The notes under the pieces are model-generated. The model was not told the DNA's origin. It was given only the letters and a program-made list of their open reading frames with translations, and made no database searches. The translations under genes were made by a program, and so were the position numbers. From JBEKHI01 sp050012355 (GTDB taxonomy: Bacteria; Actinomycetota; Actinomycetes; Streptosporangiales; Streptosporangiaceae), in assembly GCA_050012355.1 (NCBI GenBank), contig JBEKHI010000021.1, positions 1 to 49,330 on the forward strand: DNA of 49,330 nt, written 5' to 3'. Shown here piece by piece: positions 33,579 through 41,279 of this stretch. The number at the start of each line of letters is the position of its first letter. Within the stretch, counting starts at the first letter, position 1.

Positions 33579-35279
33579 ATGGCAACTGATACTTCCGGGC
33601 TTACGGCGACTAAGCCGACCGACATCGGCCTTAAACGCGAAGTAGGGTTGATCGGCGCGATCTGGTCGTCGGAGAGCTCGATCATCGGCTCGGGATGGCT
33701 GTTCGCGTCGCTGTACGCCACGCAGCTGGCCGGCGCGGCCGCGATCTATGCCTGGCTCATCGGCGGCGTGTGCATCATGGTCCTGGCCCTCGTGCACGCG
33801 GAACTCGGCGGCATGTACCCAGTCGCGGGCGGCACGGCACGGTTCCCGCACTTCGCCTTCGGTGGCGTAGCAGGTACGTCCTTCGGCTTCTTCTCCTGGC
33901 TGCAGGCGGCCGCCGTCGCTCCGGTCGAGTGCTATGGCGTGATGCACTACGCCCTCTACTGGTGGCACTCGGTCTACAACGTGAACACGGGCCTGGTCAC
34001 CGGGCTCGGCCTGTTTATGTCAGTCGTACTGATGGCCCTCTTCACGCTCGTAAACTTCTTCGGCATCCGCTGGCTCGCCCGGGTAAACAGCACGATCATG
34101 TGGTGGAAGGTCGCCATCCCGGTCCTCGCCATCATTATCCTGCTGTTCAAGTGGCACTCGGGGAACTTCTCTGCGGGCCTCCCCGGACCAACCCACGTCG
34201 CCGCCACCCCAACCAACGGGTCTGGCGGCTTCGCGCCATTCGGTCCTAAGGGTGTGCTCGAGGCCATCGTCGGAGCCGGCATCGTCTTCTCTTACCTCGG
34301 GTTCGAGCAGGCTGACCAGCTCGCGGCCGAGGTCAAGAACCCGCAGAAGACACTGCCCACCGCCATCATCACGTCGATGATCATCGGCACGATCGTCTAC
34401 ATCATGGTCCAGGTGGTGTTCATCGCGGCAATGGACCCCGCCCAGCTCACCCACGGGTTCCCTGGCATCACCAACACTTACGTCCTGTCCGGGCCTATCG
34501 CCGGACTGGCCGGCCTGGTCGGGCTCGGCTTCCTGGCCTTCATCCTCCGGATCGACGCGGTTGTCTCCCCCTCCGGCACCGGGCTGATCTACCTGACCTC
34601 GACTTCCCGGATCAGCTATGGCCTGGCCAGGAACCGGTACGTCCCGCAGATCTTCGGCTGGACCGACCGCCGGGGCGTGCCGTGGTTCAGCCTGCTGTTC
34701 AGCTTCGTGGTCGGGTGCATCTTCCTGCTGCCATTCGGGACCTGGCAGGGTCTGGTCGGCTTGATCACCGGCGCCAGCGTGCTGATGTACGCCGGAGCCC
34801 CGCTGTCCCTGGGCGCGTTCCGGCTACGCCTTCCGGACGCGAACCGGCCCTACCGCCTGCCGCTAGCTATGGTCATCTCCCCGTTCGCGTTCATCGTGGC
34901 GGGCCTGCTCATCTACTGGTCCGGCTTCATGGTGGTCTGGAAGCTCGGCATTGTCATCGTCATCGGCTACGTGCTCATCGGCGTCTGCATGGCCTTCGAC
35001 TCCGAGCGTCCGAAGCTGGGCCGGAAGGAGTGGATCGCCGCCTCGTGGCTGCCGGTCTACCTGATCGGCCTGGGCATCATCTCCTGGCAGGGGCAGTTCT
35101 CCACCGGGACAGCCCCGCCCCTGAACACCAACCGCATCCCGCTGTGGTGGGACATCGTGGTGGTCGCCGTGTTCAGCCTGGTCATCTACTTCTGGGCGAT
35201 GTACACCTCGCTTCCGAAGGACGAGATGCTCGAGATCATCGGCGAGCAGACCGCGCCCACGGCCGAGACGGCCGCCTAG
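33579..35279 (+). CDS. APC-superfamily amino acid/polyamine permease
   Basis: A 566-residue inner-membrane transporter with about 12-14 hydrophobic helices. The first helix has the APC-type GAIWSSESSIIGSGWLFASLYATQLAGAAA, and a later segment has the conserved GIVFSYLGFEQADQLAAEVKNPQKTLP. Homologues carry amino acids or amines by cation or proton symport; the substrate is unknown. Two C-terminal helices lie beyond the core. The start has AGAAAGAGA upstream and a clear terminator at 35288-35326 follows. Confidence 0.9.
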   Translation: MATDTSGLTATKPTDIGLKREVGLIGAIWSSESSIIGSGWLFASLYATQLAGAAAIYAWLIGGVCIMVLALVHAELGGMYPVAGGTARFPHFAFGGVAGTSFGFFSWLQAAAVAPVECYGVMHYALYWWHSVYNVNTGLVTGLGLFMSVVLMALFTLVNFFGIRWLARVNSTIMWWKVAIPVLAIIILLFKWHSGNFSAGLPGPTHVAATPTNGSGGFAPFGPKGVLEAIVGAGIVFSYLGFEQADQLAAEVKNPQKTLPTAIITSMIIGTIVYIMVQVVFIAAMDPAQLTHGFPGITNTYVLSGPIAGLAGLVGLGFLAFILRIDAVVSPSGTGLIYLTSTSRISYGLARNRYVPQIFGWTDRRGVPWFSLLFSFVVGCIFLLPFGTWQGLVGLITGASVLMYAGAPLSLGAFRLRLPDANRPYRLPLAMVISPFAFIVAGLLIYWSGFMVVWKLGIVIVIGYVLIGVCMAFDSERPKLGRKEWIAASWLPVYLIGLGIISWQGQFSTGTAPPLNTNRIPLWWDIVVVAVFSLVIYFWAMYTSLPKDEMLEIIGEQTAPTAETAA

Positions 35280-35287
35280 CCAGCGTT

Positions 35288-35326
35288 CGAAGGCCCCGCT
35301 CCTTCTTTCGAGGGGCGGGGCCTTCG
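35288..35326. terminator. GC-rich bidirectional terminator between permease and sodX
   Basis: CGAAGGCCCCGC (35288-35299) pairs with GCGGGGCCTTCG (35315-35326) around a 15-nt loop containing CTTCTTTCG. It sits between convergent genes, 8 bases after the permease stop and 6 before the sodX stop. Confidence 0.7.
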
Positions 35327-35331
35327 CGCGT

Positions 35332-35664
35332 TTACCGTGGCCGACGGACCGGCCAGTAGCGAGTCAGCACCCGCCCGGCAATGAGCTGGTCGGGAACCGG
35401 CCCGAAGCGGTTGCTATCGATGGCGCCGGCGTACGGATTCTCCGACTCCAGCCACCAAGCCTGCGACCCGGCCTGGCGAGTGGCGCGTTTCACCAGCAGC
35501 ATGTCCGGCTTTTCGGGATTCTGAGCGATAACCAAGTCGCCCGGGCGGATGTGACGCGTCCGACGGCATAGCAACCAGTCCCCGGGGTAGAGCACCGGCA
35601 GCATGGACTGCTCCGCCACCGCGACGCGGAAGAACGGCCATGCCACGCGAACCTCCCAAGCCAC
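35332..35664 (-). CDS. sodX: Nickel superoxide dismutase maturation protease (S26 signal peptidase-like)
   Basis: A 110-residue S26-type peptidase. The nucleophile Ser20 is in AVAEQSMLPVLYPGDW and the general base Lys59 in DMLLVKRATR; PGDLVIAQNP is box-C-like. It is short and without a strong membrane helix, as expected for SodX, which removes the SodN leader so that the N-terminal His can bind nickel. It diverges from sodN by 48 bases, the standard actinomycete pairing. Confidence 0.9.
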   Translation of the reverse strand: MAWEVRVAWPFFRVAVAEQSMLPVLYPGDWLLCRRTRHIRPGDLVIAQNPEKPDMLLVKRATRQAGSQAWWLESENPYAGAIDSNRFGPVPDQLIAGRVLTRYWPVRRPR

Positions 35665-35677
35665 GAGATGTAGTGTC

Positions 35678-35691
35678 GGTTAGGCAACCTA
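35678..35691. promoter_or_regulatory. Candidate metal-regulator site between sodX and sodN
   Basis: GGTTAGGCAACCTA contains the inverted repeats GGTT/AACC and TAGG/CCTA within the 48-base divergent gap. It resembles a DtxR/IdeR iron box lacking one central base; a Nur nickel site is another possibility since sodN is commonly metal-controlled. Assignment is tentative. Confidence 0.35.
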
Positions 35692-35712
35692 CACGAGTCA
35701 GAAAGGGAACCG

Positions 35713-36120
35713 ATGAGCCTGTTCACCCGGCTGCTCGCACCGAAGACCATCGTCCACGCACACTGCGACCTGCCCTGTGGTGTTTACGACCCGGCTCAGG
35801 CGCGGATCGAGGCGGAGTCTGTCAAGGCCATCTCTGAGAAGTACCAGGCCAACAGCGACCCTGAGTTCCGGACCCGCGCCTTGATCATCAAGGAGCAGCG
35901 CTCGGAGCTGGTCAAGCACCACCTGTGGGTGCTGTGGACGGACTACTTCAAGCCGCCGCACTTCGAGAAGTACCCGCAGCTGAACACGCTGTTCAACGAG
36001 GCCACCAAGCTGGCCGGCGCCACCGGCACCAAGGGCAGCGCCGACCCGGCCGTTGCGGATCAGCTGCTGGCGAAGATCGACGAGATCAACAAGATCTTCT
36101 GGGAGACCAAGCAGGGCTGA
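35713..36120 (+). CDS. sodN: Nickel-containing superoxide dismutase
   Basis: A 135-residue precursor of NiSOD, a cytoplasmic hexameric enzyme that dismutes superoxide. The nickel hook HCDLPCGVYDP is intact, with His, two Cys and the backbone ligands. It follows a 16-residue leader (MSLFTRLLAPKTIVHA) removed by SodX so that His17 becomes residue 1. The remaining four-helix body is typical in length. A GAAAGGGA binding site precedes ATG 35713. A strong hairpin follows at 36132. Confidence 0.97.
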   Translation: MSLFTRLLAPKTIVHAHCDLPCGVYDPAQARIEAESVKAISEKYQANSDPEFRTRALIIKEQRSELVKHHLWVLWTDYFKPPHFEKYPQLNTLFNEATKLAGATGTKGSADPAVADQLLAKIDEINKIFWETKQG

Positions 36121-36131
36121 CGCCGCCCTGG

Positions 36132-36166
36132 GGTGACCCCGGCGATGACCCATCGCCGGGGTCACC
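36132..36166 (+). terminator. sodN terminator hairpin
   Basis: GGTGACCCCGGCGATG (36132-36147) pairs perfectly with 36151-36166 around ACC, 11 bases after the sodN stop. It is a very stable 16-bp stem without a long U-run, a common terminator form in GC-rich actinomycetes. Confidence 0.75.
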
Positions 36167-36293
36167 TGCATGTTTCACTGTCGGCGTAATGTCGTACGCG
36201 TGATCTTCGCCGCGTCGCTCGTCACCCCTACCCCCGCAGCGCGGTAGGTTGCTCTTACACGGCCGGCATTCCGGTACGGCCCGGAGGAGTAAC

Positions 36294-36758
36294 GTGAGCG
36301 ACGCAGAAAATACAGCTACCGCCGCGACGGTGCCCGGCCAGGCAGGGCCCGCGGACACGCACGCTGACCACGTGCAGCTATCCATGCCCGCCGAAAGTGC
36401 TTACCTGTCCGTACTACGCACCGCCACCGCAGGACTGGCCGCGCGACTCGACTTCACCCTCGATGAAATCGAGGACCTGCGCATCGCGGTCGATGAGGCC
36501 TGCGCGATGCTGCTCGCGCAAGCCATCCCAGGTACCAGCCTGGAGTGCGGCTTCGACCTCGGCGCCGACCAGGTGACGATCACCGTCTCCGTCGTCGCCG
36601 CCGAGCCGCGCATCCCCGCCAAGGACACCTTCGCGTGGACCGTGCTGTCCGCGCTGGCCGGCACCGTTGACTCCCGGCTAGATCCTGAGGACCGGGTGGC
36701 CATCGTGCTGGCTAAGTCCCGCACAGCTCTGCACCGCAGCCTGCCGAGGTCCGGGTGA
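36294..36758 (+). CDS. Anti-sigma factor, RsbW/UsfX-like GHKL ATPase fold
   Basis: A 154-residue protein that should bind and inhibit the sigma factor encoded next. The GHKL-like core includes AYLSVLRTATAGLAARLDFTLDEIEDLRIAVDEACAMLL, where the N-box Asn usually following EAC is replaced. The later part (LGADQVTITVSVV, AWTVLSALAGTVDSR) matches the fold. GTG 36294 has a strong GGAGGAG. The stop overlaps the sigma start (GTGA). An N-terminal 35-residue Ala/Thr-rich tail is extra. Confidence 0.85.
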   Translation: MSDAENTATAATVPGQAGPADTHADHVQLSMPAESAYLSVLRTATAGLAARLDFTLDEIEDLRIAVDEACAMLLAQAIPGTSLECGFDLGADQVTITVSVVAAEPRIPAKDTFAWTVLSALAGTVDSRLDPEDRVAIVLAKSRTALHRSLPRSG

Positions 36759-37591
36759 GCGGGGACTACGAGATCGAAGTCACCGAGGAGGTCGAGGTGA
36801 CACAGACCGTCGGGGTCCGCACCGAGCACTCGGCCCCGGACCGTGCGCAGGCACGGGAGCTGTTCGAGCGGCTCCACCAGCTGCCGACTGACGACCCGGA
36901 GCGGGCACGTATCCGGTCCACCCTGGTCGAGCTGCACCTGCCGTTGGTGGAGTATCTGGCGCGCCGGTTCCGCAACCGCGGTGAGTGGCTCGATGACCTC
37001 ACCCAGGTCGCGACCATCGGGCTGATCAAGTCGATCGACCGGTTCGACCTAGAGCGCGGTGTCGAGTTCTCCACGTACGCGACCCCGACGATCGTCGGGG
37101 AGATCAAGCGCCACTTCCGCGACAAGGGCTGGGCGGTCCGCGTCCCGCGGCGGCTGCAGGAGCTGAAGCTGTCGCTGACCAAGGCGATCTCCGAGCTCGC
37201 CCAGCGCGAAGGCCGGGCGCCGACGGTGGCCGAGCTTGCCGCGCACCTTCAGATGTCGGAGGAAGAGGTCCTCGAGGGCCTCGAGTCCGCCAACGCGTAC
37301 TCCACGGTCTCGCTTGACGCGCCGGACTCCGGTGACGAGGACGCGCCCGCCGTCGCCGATTCCCTCGGCATGGTGGACGAGGCACTCGAAGGCGTTGAGT
37401 ACCGCGAATCGCTCAAGCCGCTGCTGGAACAACTCCCCCCGCGGGAGAAGAAGATCCTGTTGCTGCGCTTCTTCGGCAACATGACCCAGTCGCAGATCGC
37501 GACCGAGCTCGGGATCTCGCAGATGCACGTGTCCCGGCTGCTGGCCCGCACCCTGGCGCAGCTGCGGGAGGGTCTTACCGCGGACGACTAG
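36755..37591 (+). CDS. SigB/SigF/SigG-family RNA polymerase sigma factor
   Basis: A 278-residue group 3 sigma factor for stress or developmental genes. Region 2 contains YLARRFRNRGEWLDDLTQVATIGLIKSIDRFD and STYATPTIVGEIKRHFRDKGWAVRVPRRLQEL; region 3 is at about 150-185; region 4 is LPPREKKILLLRFFGNMTQSQIATELGISQMHVSRLLART. It is coupled by a GTGA overlap to its anti-sigma factor. No anti-anti-sigma gene is adjacent. The stop overlaps that of the convergent membrane gene by two bases. Confidence 0.93.
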   Translation: MSGDYEIEVTEEVEVTQTVGVRTEHSAPDRAQARELFERLHQLPTDDPERARIRSTLVELHLPLVEYLARRFRNRGEWLDDLTQVATIGLIKSIDRFDLERGVEFSTYATPTIVGEIKRHFRDKGWAVRVPRRLQELKLSLTKAISELAQREGRAPTVAELAAHLQMSEEEVLEGLESANAYSTVSLDAPDSGDEDAPAVADSLGMVDEALEGVEYRESLKPLLEQLPPREKKILLLRFFGNMTQSQIATELGISQMHVSRLLARTLAQLREGLTADD

Positions 37592-37980
37592 TCCCGGACG
37601 AGCGCCCGCATACTCGCCGGGTTCAGCAGGCCAGCCAACCCGGCCGCCGCGAGGACGAGGCCGGGAACCCCCCAGTCGTAGCGCCCGCCCTGAATAAGCA
37701 CGATCGCCACGATCGCGATGGTGATCTGAGTCATGACGGCGGGCGTACGGCTCCATGGCCGCACCTGAGCGATCCCCCAGCCGATCACCGCCACCAGGGC
37801 GGCGGTGATGAACGTCAGCAAGGCGAGCCCCATACCGCTGGCCGTGGTGGACGAATGCCCGGTAAACGTGTCAACGAGGGCCAAGATCGCGGCGACGAAT
37901 ACCCCGACCGCCTCGACGGTCTGGACGGCCGCCGCAAAGCGGAGCATCTGAGGGTTTTTGGCGCTTGAACCCATACCCAT
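37588..37980 (-). CDS. Small four-helix membrane protein
   Basis: A 130-residue integral membrane protein with hydrophobic segments at about residues 14-38, 48-72, 80-98 and 102-122. No recognised catalytic motif. The Pro-Trp pair in RPWSRTPAV and the ASMRALVRD end resemble small actinomycete integral membrane proteins of unknown role. It is convergent with the sigma factor. Confidence 0.72.
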   Translation of the reverse strand: MGMGSSAKNPQMLRFAAAVQTVEAVGVFVAAILALVDTFTGHSSTTASGMGLALLTFITAALVAVIGWGIAQVRPWSRTPAVMTQITIAIVAIVLIQGGRYDWGVPGLVLAAAGLAGLLNPASMRALVRD

Positions 37981-38018
37981 AGTCTGACACCTTTCTGAAG
38001 CCCGTTAGCCTGAGGCAC

Positions 38019-38989
38019 GTGCGTGCGTTGTTGATCGTGAACCCTCGCGCCACGTCCGCCAAGACCCGGGACGTGACGCGCGTCGCCGACGAACTGGCAT
38101 CGGAGCTGAACCTGGAGACCGCGCAAACACGGTACCCCTCCCACGCGCGTGAGCTTGCGGCGGACGCCGTAGCTGACGGCTTCGACCTCATCATCCCGTT
38201 GGGCGGGGACGGAACGCTCAATGAGGTCGTCAATGGGGTCATGCACTCGGCAATCCGCGCCAAGCCCGACGTCCACGCGGGCGCGGGGAGCGCGGATCCG
38301 AGCACCGACGCCGGCCCGACGACCGGCGGCGGACCCGATCAGCTGCCCGTGACCCCGTCAAGTCCGCCCGGCTCATCGCCGGCGCCGCCCGGGAGCTGGC
38401 CGCCGGGCGGGCGTCGCGGACGATCGGGCTCGGGCTGGCCGGAGACCGGTATTTCACGTTTAGTGCCGGGCTCGGCCTCGACGCGGAGGTGATCGCTGAC
38501 GTCGGACGGCAGCGTGCCCTCGGCCGTAACGCCACTCCTGGTCGGTACTTGCGGACGACCGTGCGCCGGTATTACATGGCCACCGACCGGCGCGAGCCGG
38601 CGCTGACCCTGTACTCGGATGCGGGTACGCCGATGAGCGGGCTGTTCCTGGGCGTCGTCACCAATAGCTCGCCCTGGACCTATCTGGGCAGGCGCCCGGT
38701 CAGCCCGGTGCCGCGCCCGGACTTCAGCTCCGGCCTCGACGTGTTCGCGTTGCGGCACTTGCACACCCTGACCACCCTGCATGCGCTGCGCCAGATGATG
38801 CACACCCGGGACCGTGCGCCGCAGGGCAGGGATGTGGTGACGCTGGAGAGCCTGTGTGAACTTACCTTCCGCTCGCGGCGGCCGATCGCCTTTCAGGCCG
38901 ACGGAGAGTATCTCGGGGAGGTCACCGAGATGGCATTCCGATATGTTCCGAATGCACTACGTGTCCTCGCACTGCGACCGCCAGCGTGA
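38019..38989 (+). pseudogene. Diacylglycerol/lipid kinase-like gene, frameshifted and degraded
   Basis: The 5' part reads as a lipid kinase (MRALLIVNPRATSAKTRDV, then IIPLGGDGTLNEVVNGVMH, the nucleotide-binding GGDGT motif). The 3' part, in a different frame, reads DPVKSARLIAGAARELAAGRAS, FTFSAGLGLDAEVIADV and continues to 38989. The frame change lies between about 38240 and 38350; a missing C in CTGCCCGTGACCCC near 38345 would explain the final step. The usual second motif (PGGS-x-N-x-F-A-R) is not recognisable in any frame between them, so more than one change is present. Downstream sequence is otherwise well preserved, so the lesion may be recent or a sequencing error. Confidence 0.7.
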
Positions 38990-39331
38990 CGTAAACGGCG
39001 TGTGATTGATCTGACATCAAATTTCAGGTGAAGGATCGCCGTGGCCACTTGCGTTTGGGGTTCTGTGTTGACAGGCTAGGTCGTGGTGCTGGGGGCCTGC
39101 GCCGCCGCGTGTCATTGTGCGCGATGACGGGTATGCCACACTCGGTTCGTGTCCGGGATCTTATATGAGACCGGATGAGTTCCGGCAAGGCACCAGATAA
39201 AGATCCGGGAATAATCCTTTAGCTTCCGGCTTACGGCTTAGCTCGTGAAAACCTTCACAAGCGGAGGCCACGAGCATCGAGTGGCGTCGACGGCACACCA
39301 GGGGCCGCCACGCCAAGAAGGAGTAGACATC
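38990..39331. other. 342-base leader and promoter region of whiB1
   Basis: No supported ORF. Contains a TTGACA near 39067, an AT-rich segment at about 39170-39230, and the CRP-like site at 39244-39259. The long untranslated region is typical of whiB-type genes. Confidence 0.5.
39244..39259. promoter_or_regulatory. CRP-like binding site upstream of whiB1
   Basis: CGTGA-AAACCT-TCACA matches the CRP/Rv3676 consensus TGTGA-N6-TCACA at nine of ten positions. It lies 73 bases before the whiB1 start codon. The whiB1 promoter of M. tuberculosis is known to be bound by CRP (Rv3676), so the site fits established regulation. Confidence 0.6.
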
Positions 39332-39595
39332 ATGGACTGGCGCCACGACGCCGCCTGTCGTGAGGTTGATCCTGAGCTGTTCTTCCCGATTGGGAACAGC
39401 GGGCCAGCACTCCTGCAGGTTGAAGAAGCGAAGCAGGTCTGCCGCCGTTGCCCGGTGACCGAGGACTGCCTGATGTGGGCGATTGACACTGGCCAGGATG
39501 CGGGAGTCTGGGGCGGATTGAGCGAAGACGAGCGGCGAGCTTACAAGCGCCGCGCTCTGCGCCTGCGGGCCCGCGCGCACGCCGCGTCCGCCTGA
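39332..39595 (+). CDS. whiB1: WhiB1-type iron-sulfur transcription factor
   Basis: An 87-residue WhiB-like protein (WblE in Streptomyces). Cys9, Cys37, Cys40 and Cys46 ligate a 4Fe-4S cluster that senses nitric oxide in the mycobacterial protein and mediates binding to the primary sigma factor. The GVWGGLSEDERRAYKRR segment is the beta-turn plus basic AT-hook-like tail. ATG 39332 has AAGGAG eight bases upstream. Synteny with a convergent PdtaS gene is as in M. tuberculosis (Rv3219-Rv3220c). Confidence 0.93.
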   Translation: MDWRHDAACREVDPELFFPIGNSGPALLQVEEAKQVCRRCPVTEDCLMWAIDTGQDAGVWGGLSEDERRAYKRRALRLRARAHAASA

Positions 39596-39627
39596 CGCGG
39601 CCGCCTGCGGTCGCGGCCGCGGCGATC

Positions 39628-39679
39628 CCATCGGTGACCCATCGGTGGCGCTGTAGCGCTATCGATGGCCCATCGATGG
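39628..39679. repeat. Dispersed palindromic element, copy d (contains the pdtaS stop)
   Basis: 21-nt arms (39628-39648 and 39659-39679) pair at 16 positions around CGCTGTAGCG. The right arm CTATCGATGGCCCATCGATG encodes, on the minus strand, the last residues SMGHR and the TAG of pdtaS. It sits between convergent whiB1 and pdtaS ends. Confidence 0.85.
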
Positions 39680-41218
39680 TGCTGGTCCCGCGGAGCCGGG
39701 GTCGATTAAGGCGAGCTGGCGGAGCGGAAGGTCTACCTCGACCACGGTGCCACCACCGGGGCGAGGAGTCATGGACAGCCGCCCGCCCAGTTCACTGATC
39801 ACCAGGGTCCGCACAATCTGCAGCCCGAGACTGGTCGATGACTCGGGATCGAAACCGGGTGGCACCCCCACCCCGTTATCGGCCACCGTCACGGTAAGCC
39901 GTTCCGGCTCCCGGTCCACGATCTCCTCAAGCGATTCGGTGCCCCGCGCCGCACCCGACGTGAACCCGTGCTGCAGCGCGTTCTGCAGCAGCTCGGTGAG
40001 CACCATCGCCAGCGGGGTGGCCACGGCGGCCGATAGCTGGCCGAACTTCCCGCTGATTCGGGGCGTCACCCGCACCTCGGGGGCTGACACCTCTCCCGCC
40101 ATCATCGCCACCCGGCCCGCGATGTCGTCGAAGTCGACGATCTCCTCGGGGGCGTGCGACAGCGTCTCGTGCACGACCGCGATCGACCCGACCCGGCGGA
40201 CCGCCTCGTCCAGCGCGGCGCGGGCCTCGGGCACGGTCATCCGCCTGGCCTGCAAACGCAGCAACGCAGCCACCGTCTGCAGGTTGTTCTTCACGCGATG
40301 ATGGATCTCACGGATCGTGGCGTCCTTGGTCATCAGCTCGCGTTCCCGGCGGCGCAGCTCGGTCACGTCGCGGACCAGGATCAGCGCGCCGGTTCGATCT
40401 CCCCCAACGACCAACGGGATCGAACGGAGCTGCACAACCGATCCGTTACCGTCGATCTCCGCCTCTCGCGGGGTGCGGCCCCTGGCCACCACCATCAGCG
40501 ACTCATCCACCGGTTCCCCCGGGGTGGACAGCCGGGCGGACACCGCTCCGAGTTCCCCGCCGAGCATGTCGGCGGTAAGGCCGAGCCGCCGGTACGCCGA
40601 CTGGGCGTTGGGCGAGGCGTAGGTGACGCGGCCCGCCACATCCAGCCGGATCAGCCCGTCCCCCACTCGAGGCGACCTGACCATGGTCACCTCATCTCCC
40701 ACGTACGGGAAGGTGCCCTCGGCAACCATCCTGGCCAGGTCATCCGCGCCCTGCAGGTAGGTCAGCTCCAGGCGGCTGGGGGTGCGGGCCGAGTTCAGGT
40801 TGGTGGCGCGCTCGATGACCGCGATGACCCGCCCCTCGCGAGTCACCGGTATGGCCTCGGACCTGACCGGCACGCCTGATGTCCAGTCCGGGTCGCTCTC
40901 CCGCCAGATCCGGCGCTCGGCCCGCGCCGTGTCTAGCAGCGGCCGCTCCCCCGCGCCCGCCGTCGTGCCCACCATGTCGGCGCCGAACGAGGTCGGCCCG
41001 GTCGTGGGCCGCATCTGGGCGACGGCGATCCAGGACGACGCTTCCGGCCATGGATCCGGGTCCTCCCGGAGCGGAACCCACAGGATCAGGTCGGCGAAGG
41101 ACAGGTCGGCCAGCAGTTGCCAGTCAGAGATCAGCGCGTGCAGCCACTCGGCTTCGGCCTCTGACAGGCCGGTCCGCTTCCTGGCGAAGTCTGTGAATCC
41201 GGGCACGCCGTCTATCAT
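39659..41218 (-). CDS. pdtaS: Sensor histidine kinase, PdtaS-like
   Basis: A 519-residue cytosolic kinase. A GAF-like domain (about 20-160) is followed by a PAS domain (about 175-290), then the HisKA_2 dimerisation helix with phospho-acceptor His306/His307 in TIREIHHRVKNNLQTVAALLRLQARR, and a HATPase domain with LTELLQNALQHGF (N box) and VADNGVGVPPGFD (G1). It phosphorylates an ANTAR-type RNA-binding response regulator in the known pathway, which is not in this window. The last residues (PSMGHR) and stop are supplied by a palindromic repeat. A GTG at about 41206 is an alternative start. Confidence 0.9.
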   Translation of the reverse strand: MIDGVPGFTDFARKRTGLSEAEAEWLHALISDWQLLADLSFADLILWVPLREDPDPWPEASSWIAVAQMRPTTGPTSFGADMVGTTAGAGERPLLDTARAERRIWRESDPDWTSGVPVRSEAIPVTREGRVIAVIERATNLNSARTPSRLELTYLQGADDLARMVAEGTFPYVGDEVTMVRSPRVGDGLIRLDVAGRVTYASPNAQSAYRRLGLTADMLGGELGAVSARLSTPGEPVDESLMVVARGRTPREAEIDGNGSVVQLRSIPLVVGGDRTGALILVRDVTELRRRERELMTKDATIREIHHRVKNNLQTVAALLRLQARRMTVPEARAALDEAVRRVGSIAVVHETLSHAPEEIVDFDDIAGRVAMMAGEVSAPEVRVTPRISGKFGQLSAAVATPLAMVLTELLQNALQHGFTSGAARGTESLEEIVDREPERLTVTVADNGVGVPPGFDPESSTSLGLQIVRTLVISELGGRLSMTPRPGGGTVVEVDLPLRQLALIDPGSAGPAPSMGHR

Positions 41219-41279
41219 CCCATGCCCCTATCCCTGGGGTGATTTCCGCGCCAGCGCATGGACCTGGCATTATTCGCTA

